Assembly: GCF_014127485.1 (NCBI RefSeq)
Contig: NZ_CP059903.1
Coordinates: 682,001 to 746,000, forward strand
Origin: Nocardioides dongkuii
GTDB taxonomy: Bacteria; Actinomycetota; Actinomycetes; Propionibacteriales; Nocardioidaceae
Direction of reading: 5' to 3'
DNA length: 64,000 nucleotides
Part shown: one piece after another, positions 61,115-64,000 of the stretch
How the letters are laid out: each line of letters opens with the position of its first letter
How positions within the stretch are numbered: the stretch's first letter is position 1
Position numbers and translations under genes: made by a program
The notes under the pieces: model-generated
Told to the model about the DNA's origin: nothing
Database searches by the model: none
The model's input: only the letters and a program-made list of their open reading frames with translations

Positions 61115-61942
61115 ATGGCCAACCTGCGCGCTGTCTACACCCGCCCGATGGAGTCGCTCTCGACCCTCGGCGCCCAGCTCTCCTTCTACTTCGGCGTCCT
61201 GCGCGCCGTCCCGCGCTCGGTCCGGCGCTACCCGCGCGAGATCATGCGGATCCTGGCCGAGGTCACCCTCGGCTCGGGGGCGCTCGCGGTCATCGGCGGG
61301 ACCGTCGGCGTGATCATCGGCATGACCTTCTTCACCGGGGCCCAGGTCGGGCTGTCCGGGTACGCCGCGCTCGACCAGATCGGCACGGCGCCGTTCGCGG
61401 GCTTCGTCTCGGCGTACTTCAACACCCGGGAGATCGCGCCGCTGGTCGCCGGGATCGCGCTCGCCGCCACGGTCGGCTGCGGGTTCACCGCCCAGCTCGG
61501 CGCGATGCGCATCTCCGAGGAGGTCGACGCCCTCGAGGTGATGGCGATCCCCTCGATGCCCTTCCTGGTCGCCACCCGCGTCGTGGGCGGCCTGATCGCG
61601 ATCATCCCGCTGTACGTCGTCGGCCTGCTGTCGTCGTACTTCGCCAGCCGGCTGATCGTCACGCAGTTCTACGGGCAGAGCGCCGGCACCTACGACTACT
61701 ACTTCAACCGCTTCCTGCCGCCCGAGGACGTCTTGTGGTCCTTCGGCAAGGTGCTGGTCTTCGCGGTCGTCGTGATCCTGATCCACTGCTACCACGGCTA
61801 CACCGCCTCCGGCGGCCCAGCGGGCGTGGGCGTCGCGGTCGGCCGGGCGGTGCGGACCAGCATCGTGGCGATCAACGTGATCGACCTGCTGCTCTCGATG
61901 GCCATCTGGGGTGCGAACACGACCGTGCGGTTGGCGGGGTGA
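61115..61942 (+). CDS. yrbEB: Mce-type ABC permease YrbEB (MlaE family)
   Basis: Second permease, 275 residues, about five to six spans. VGCGFTAQLGAMRISEEVDALEVM (region about 125-148) and the C-terminal CYHGYTASGGPAGVGVAVGRAV are MlaE-type. It lies 4 bp after yrbEA and 7 bp before the mce gene; the order yrbEA-yrbEB-mceA is standard. Confidence 0.93.
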   Translation: MANLRAVYTRPMESLSTLGAQLSFYFGVLRAVPRSVRRYPREIMRILAEVTLGSGALAVIGGTVGVIIGMTFFTGAQVGLSGYAALDQIGTAPFAGFVSAYFNTREIAPLVAGIALAATVGCGFTAQLGAMRISEEVDALEVMAIPSMPFLVATRVVGGLIAIIPLYVVGLLSSYFASRLIVTQFYGQSAGTYDYYFNRFLPPEDVLWSFGKVLVFAVVVILIHCYHGYTASGGPAGVGVAVGRAVRTSIVAINVIDLLLSMAIWGANTTVRLAG

Positions 61943-61949
61943 GGGCCCG

Positions 61950-63233
61950 ATGAGGTTCCGCGTCCTGGGCGCCGTGTTCGTCGCGTTCGTCGTGCTGTCG
62001 GTCTACCTGACCTACGCCGTGTTCACGAAGAAGTTCACCGAGTACGACGAGGTCACCCTGCAGACCTCGAAGATCGGCCTGCAGCTGCCCGACCGCGCCG
62101 ACGTCAAGATCCGCGGCGTCATCGTCGGGGAGGTCATCGACTCCCGCGCGATCGATGACGACGGCAACGCCGAGCTGACCCTCGGGCTGTTCCCGGACCA
62201 GCGCGACATCATCCCGGCCGACGTCACGGCGCGGATCCTGCCCAAGACGCTCTTCGGCGAGAAGTTCGTCGCGCTGCAGGTGCCCGACCAGCCCAGCGGC
62301 GACCCCATCGAGGCGGGGGACCGGATCACCCAGACGGAGGTCTCGATCGAGGTCGAGAAGGTCCTCGCCGACCTCTACCCGCTGCTGCAGACCGTCCAGC
62401 CGGTCCAGCTCAACAACACCCTCAACGCGGTCTCGACCGCTCTCGAGGGCCGCGGGGAGCAGCTGGGCGAGACCCTCGTGACGCTCGACGGCTACCTGAA
62501 GCGGATCAACCCGCAGCTCCCGCTGCTCGTCGACGACCTGACGCTGGCCGCGCGCACCTCCGACGTCTACCGCGACATCCTGCCCGAGGTGGCGCAGATC
62601 CTCCGGGACCAGATCGTCACCACCGGCACCCTCGAGGGCCGCGAGGACAAGCTGCGGGCCCTGTTCACCGACGTCTCGGCGTTCTCCGACTACACCCGCG
62701 GCTTCCTCGCCCGCAACGAGCAGGCGCTCGTGCAGGTCGGCGAGGTCAGCGTGCCCACCCTCGAGCTGCTCGCCCGGTACTCCCCGGAGTTCCCCTGCCT
62801 GGCCGGGGGCATCGTCGGCGCAGGCAAGCGGCAGGCCGAGGCGTTCCGCAACTACACCCTGCACATCAACCTCGAGCTGATCCCCAACCAGCCCCGGCGC
62901 TACACCGAGGCCGACCAGCCGCGCTTCGGCGAGAGCCGCGACCCGCACTGCGGCACGCTGCCCGACCCGCCGTTCAACCAGGAGAACCGCTACCAGCAGC
63001 CGTCCTTCGACGACGGCGTCGACGAGGAGACCGGCAAGGGCACGATCCGCGTCGCTCCCGACCTGGAGCGCCGGGTCGTCGACCCCGGGCAGTACGTCGG
63101 CAGCGCGGCCGAGGCCGACCTGATCAACACCCTGCTCGCGCCCGTGCTGGGCCGCACCGAGGCGCAGGTGCCCGACCTCGGCGCCGTCCTGCTCGGGCCC
63201 ATGGTCCGTGGCTCGGAGGTGTCGCTGCGATGA
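61950..63233 (+). CDS. mceA: Mce (MlaD-domain) lipid-transfer protein, first of the operon
   Basis: Cell-envelope protein of 427 residues. An N-terminal signal/anchor helix (about 5-25, VFVAFVVLSVYLTYAVF) precedes the MCE domain (about 35-110, with DRADVKIRGVIVGEV and TLFGEKFVALQ). A long helical region (about 130-290) likely builds the tunnel. The Cys-containing PCLAGGIVGAG is typical of MceA. Probably imports lipids or sterol-like compounds. The stop overlaps the next mce gene by 4 bp. Confidence 0.9.
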   Translation: MRFRVLGAVFVAFVVLSVYLTYAVFTKKFTEYDEVTLQTSKIGLQLPDRADVKIRGVIVGEVIDSRAIDDDGNAELTLGLFPDQRDIIPADVTARILPKTLFGEKFVALQVPDQPSGDPIEAGDRITQTEVSIEVEKVLADLYPLLQTVQPVQLNNTLNAVSTALEGRGEQLGETLVTLDGYLKRINPQLPLLVDDLTLAARTSDVYRDILPEVAQILRDQIVTTGTLEGREDKLRALFTDVSAFSDYTRGFLARNEQALVQVGEVSVPTLELLARYSPEFPCLAGGIVGAGKRQAEAFRNYTLHINLELIPNQPRRYTEADQPRFGESRDPHCGTLPDPPFNQENRYQQPSFDDGVDEETGKGTIRVAPDLERRVVDPGQYVGSAAEADLINTLLAPVLGRTEAQVPDLGAVLLGPMVRGSEVSLR

Positions 63234-64000
63234 AGCTCCTGGACAAGAAGACCAGCGCCGACGCCAGCCGGCTGCTCGTCTTCATCCTGTTGACGACGAT
63301 GGCCACCTCGCTCCTGGTGATCCTCATCGGCAACGTCACCTTCGGTGAGGCCCGCTCCTACCGCGCGGTCTTCACCGACGTGACCGGCGTGGTCGAGGGC
63401 GACGACGTCCGGGTCGCCGGCGTGAAGGTCGGCACCGTCGAGGACATCGAGCTGCGCGACGACCGCGCGGTGCTCACCTTCAGCGTGGCCGAGGGCACCA
63501 GCGTCACCGGCGCGACCGAGGCGACCGTGCGCTACCGCAACCTCGTCGGCCAGCGCTACGTGTCGCTGACCGACGGCATCGGCGACGCCCGGGAGCTGAA
63601 GGAGGGCGCCACGATCCCGGTCGAGCGCACCGCCCCGGCGCTCGACCTCACCGTGCTGTTCAACGGCTTCAAGCCGCTCTTCGAGGCGCTCACGCCCGAG
63701 GACGTCAACCGGCTCTCCTACGAGATCGTCCAGGTCTTCCAGGGCGAGGGCGGCACGGTCGAGAGCCTGCTCGCCAACACCGCCTCGATCACGACGACGC
63801 TCGCCGACCGCGACGAGGTGATCAGCAGCCTGATCACGAACCTCGACGACGTGCTGACCCGGATCGGCCGGCGCGACGACGAGCTCTCCGCGCTGATCGT
63901 GAACTTCCGCGACCTGGTCGGCGGCCTCAAGGACGACCGCCGGGCGATCCTGGGGTCGCTGGAGCAGATCTCCGTGCTCTCGACGGAGACCGCCGGCCTG
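63230..64000 (+). CDS. mceB: Mce (MlaD-domain) protein, second of the operon (3' partial)
   Basis: 257 codons are visible before the window ends. N-terminal anchor LLVFILLTTMATSLLVILIG (about 15-34), then the MCE domain with DVTGVVEGDDVRVAGVKVGTV and RYRNLVGQRYVSL (about 40-115). The start of the helical region follows (VNRLSYEIVQVFQGEGG). More mce genes probably follow outside the window. Confidence 0.9.
   Translation, partial: MKLLDKKTSADASRLLVFILLTTMATSLLVILIGNVTFGEARSYRAVFTDVTGVVEGDDVRVAGVKVGTVEDIELRDDRAVLTFSVAEGTSVTGATEATVRYRNLVGQRYVSLTDGIGDARELKEGATIPVERTAPALDLTVLFNGFKPLFEALTPEDVNRLSYEIVQVFQGEGGTVESLLANTASITTTLADRDEVISSLITNLDDVLTRIGRRDDELSALIVNFRDLVGGLKDDRRAILGSLEQISVLSTETAGL

Noticed and set aside
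1..64000. Insertion sequences, integrases or plasmid functions
   Set aside because: No transposase, integrase or replication protein was found in any frame that I examined.

Overview
The window is a roughly 70% GC actinobacterial chromosome segment. Gene order around rpmG, hadA-hadB, murB, tRNA-Trp, secE, nusG, rplKA, rplJL and mceG, F420-type enzymes, DUF4333/DUF4190 proteins and frequent GTG starts point to Nocardioidaceae, most likely Nocardioides (inference, no search run). The left edge cuts cysT and the right edge cuts a second mce gene.

0-6 kb: end of a sulfate/thiosulfate ABC importer (cysT-cysW-cysA), a secreted beta-propeller protein, a YajQ-family protein, tRNA-Tyr and a cytochrome P450. 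6-21.6 kb: an aromatic-precursor catabolic island bracketed by two directly oriented paralogous membrane-protein genes. A LacI-type regulator faces a 14-gene + strand array. It encodes a TRAP importer (dctQ, dctM, dctP), a shikimate dehydrogenase-like enzyme, a phosphotriesterase-family hydrolase, a QuiC-type 3-dehydroshikimate dehydratase with a VOC tail, and then the whole protocatechuate branch of the beta-ketoadipate pathway (pcaH-G-B-D-C-F-I-J). Together they can carry an imported shikimate/quinate-like acid through 3-dehydroshikimate and protocatechuate to acetyl-CoA and succinyl-CoA.

21.7-26.7 kb: a small type VII-secretion-like module (EspC/WXG-like protein, larger WXG-type protein, LpqN-like protein), a DUF4333 lipoprotein, an SGNH hydrolase and a secreted protein next to a dense GAGTT/AACTC palindrome cluster. 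26.7-38 kb: an amine-dehydrogenase-like/old-yellow-enzyme pair, a homogentisate pathway block (hmgA divergent from an unknown gene, fahA, an F420-type enzyme and a phosphoesterase), two proline-rich paralogous membrane proteins, pirin and tag. 38-47.7 kb: Entner-Doudoroff operon zwf-edd-eda facing a ROK regulator, an LrgA/LrgB pair, a methyltransferase, an esterase and an amidase. 47.7-64 kb: conserved core with tRNA-Thr, tRNA-Met, rpmG, hadAB, murB, add, aspartate aminotransferase, tRNA-Trp, secE, nusG, four ribosomal protein genes and the start of an Mce lipid-import operon.

Three kinds of intergenic palindromic repeat (near 25.8 kb; 29.8, 35.4 and 43.4 kb; 38.0 kb) and a REP-like element (55.2 kb) are not explained by the genes. 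Several promoters have a TANNNT -10 box 6-8 nt before the start codon, which fits leaderless mRNAs.
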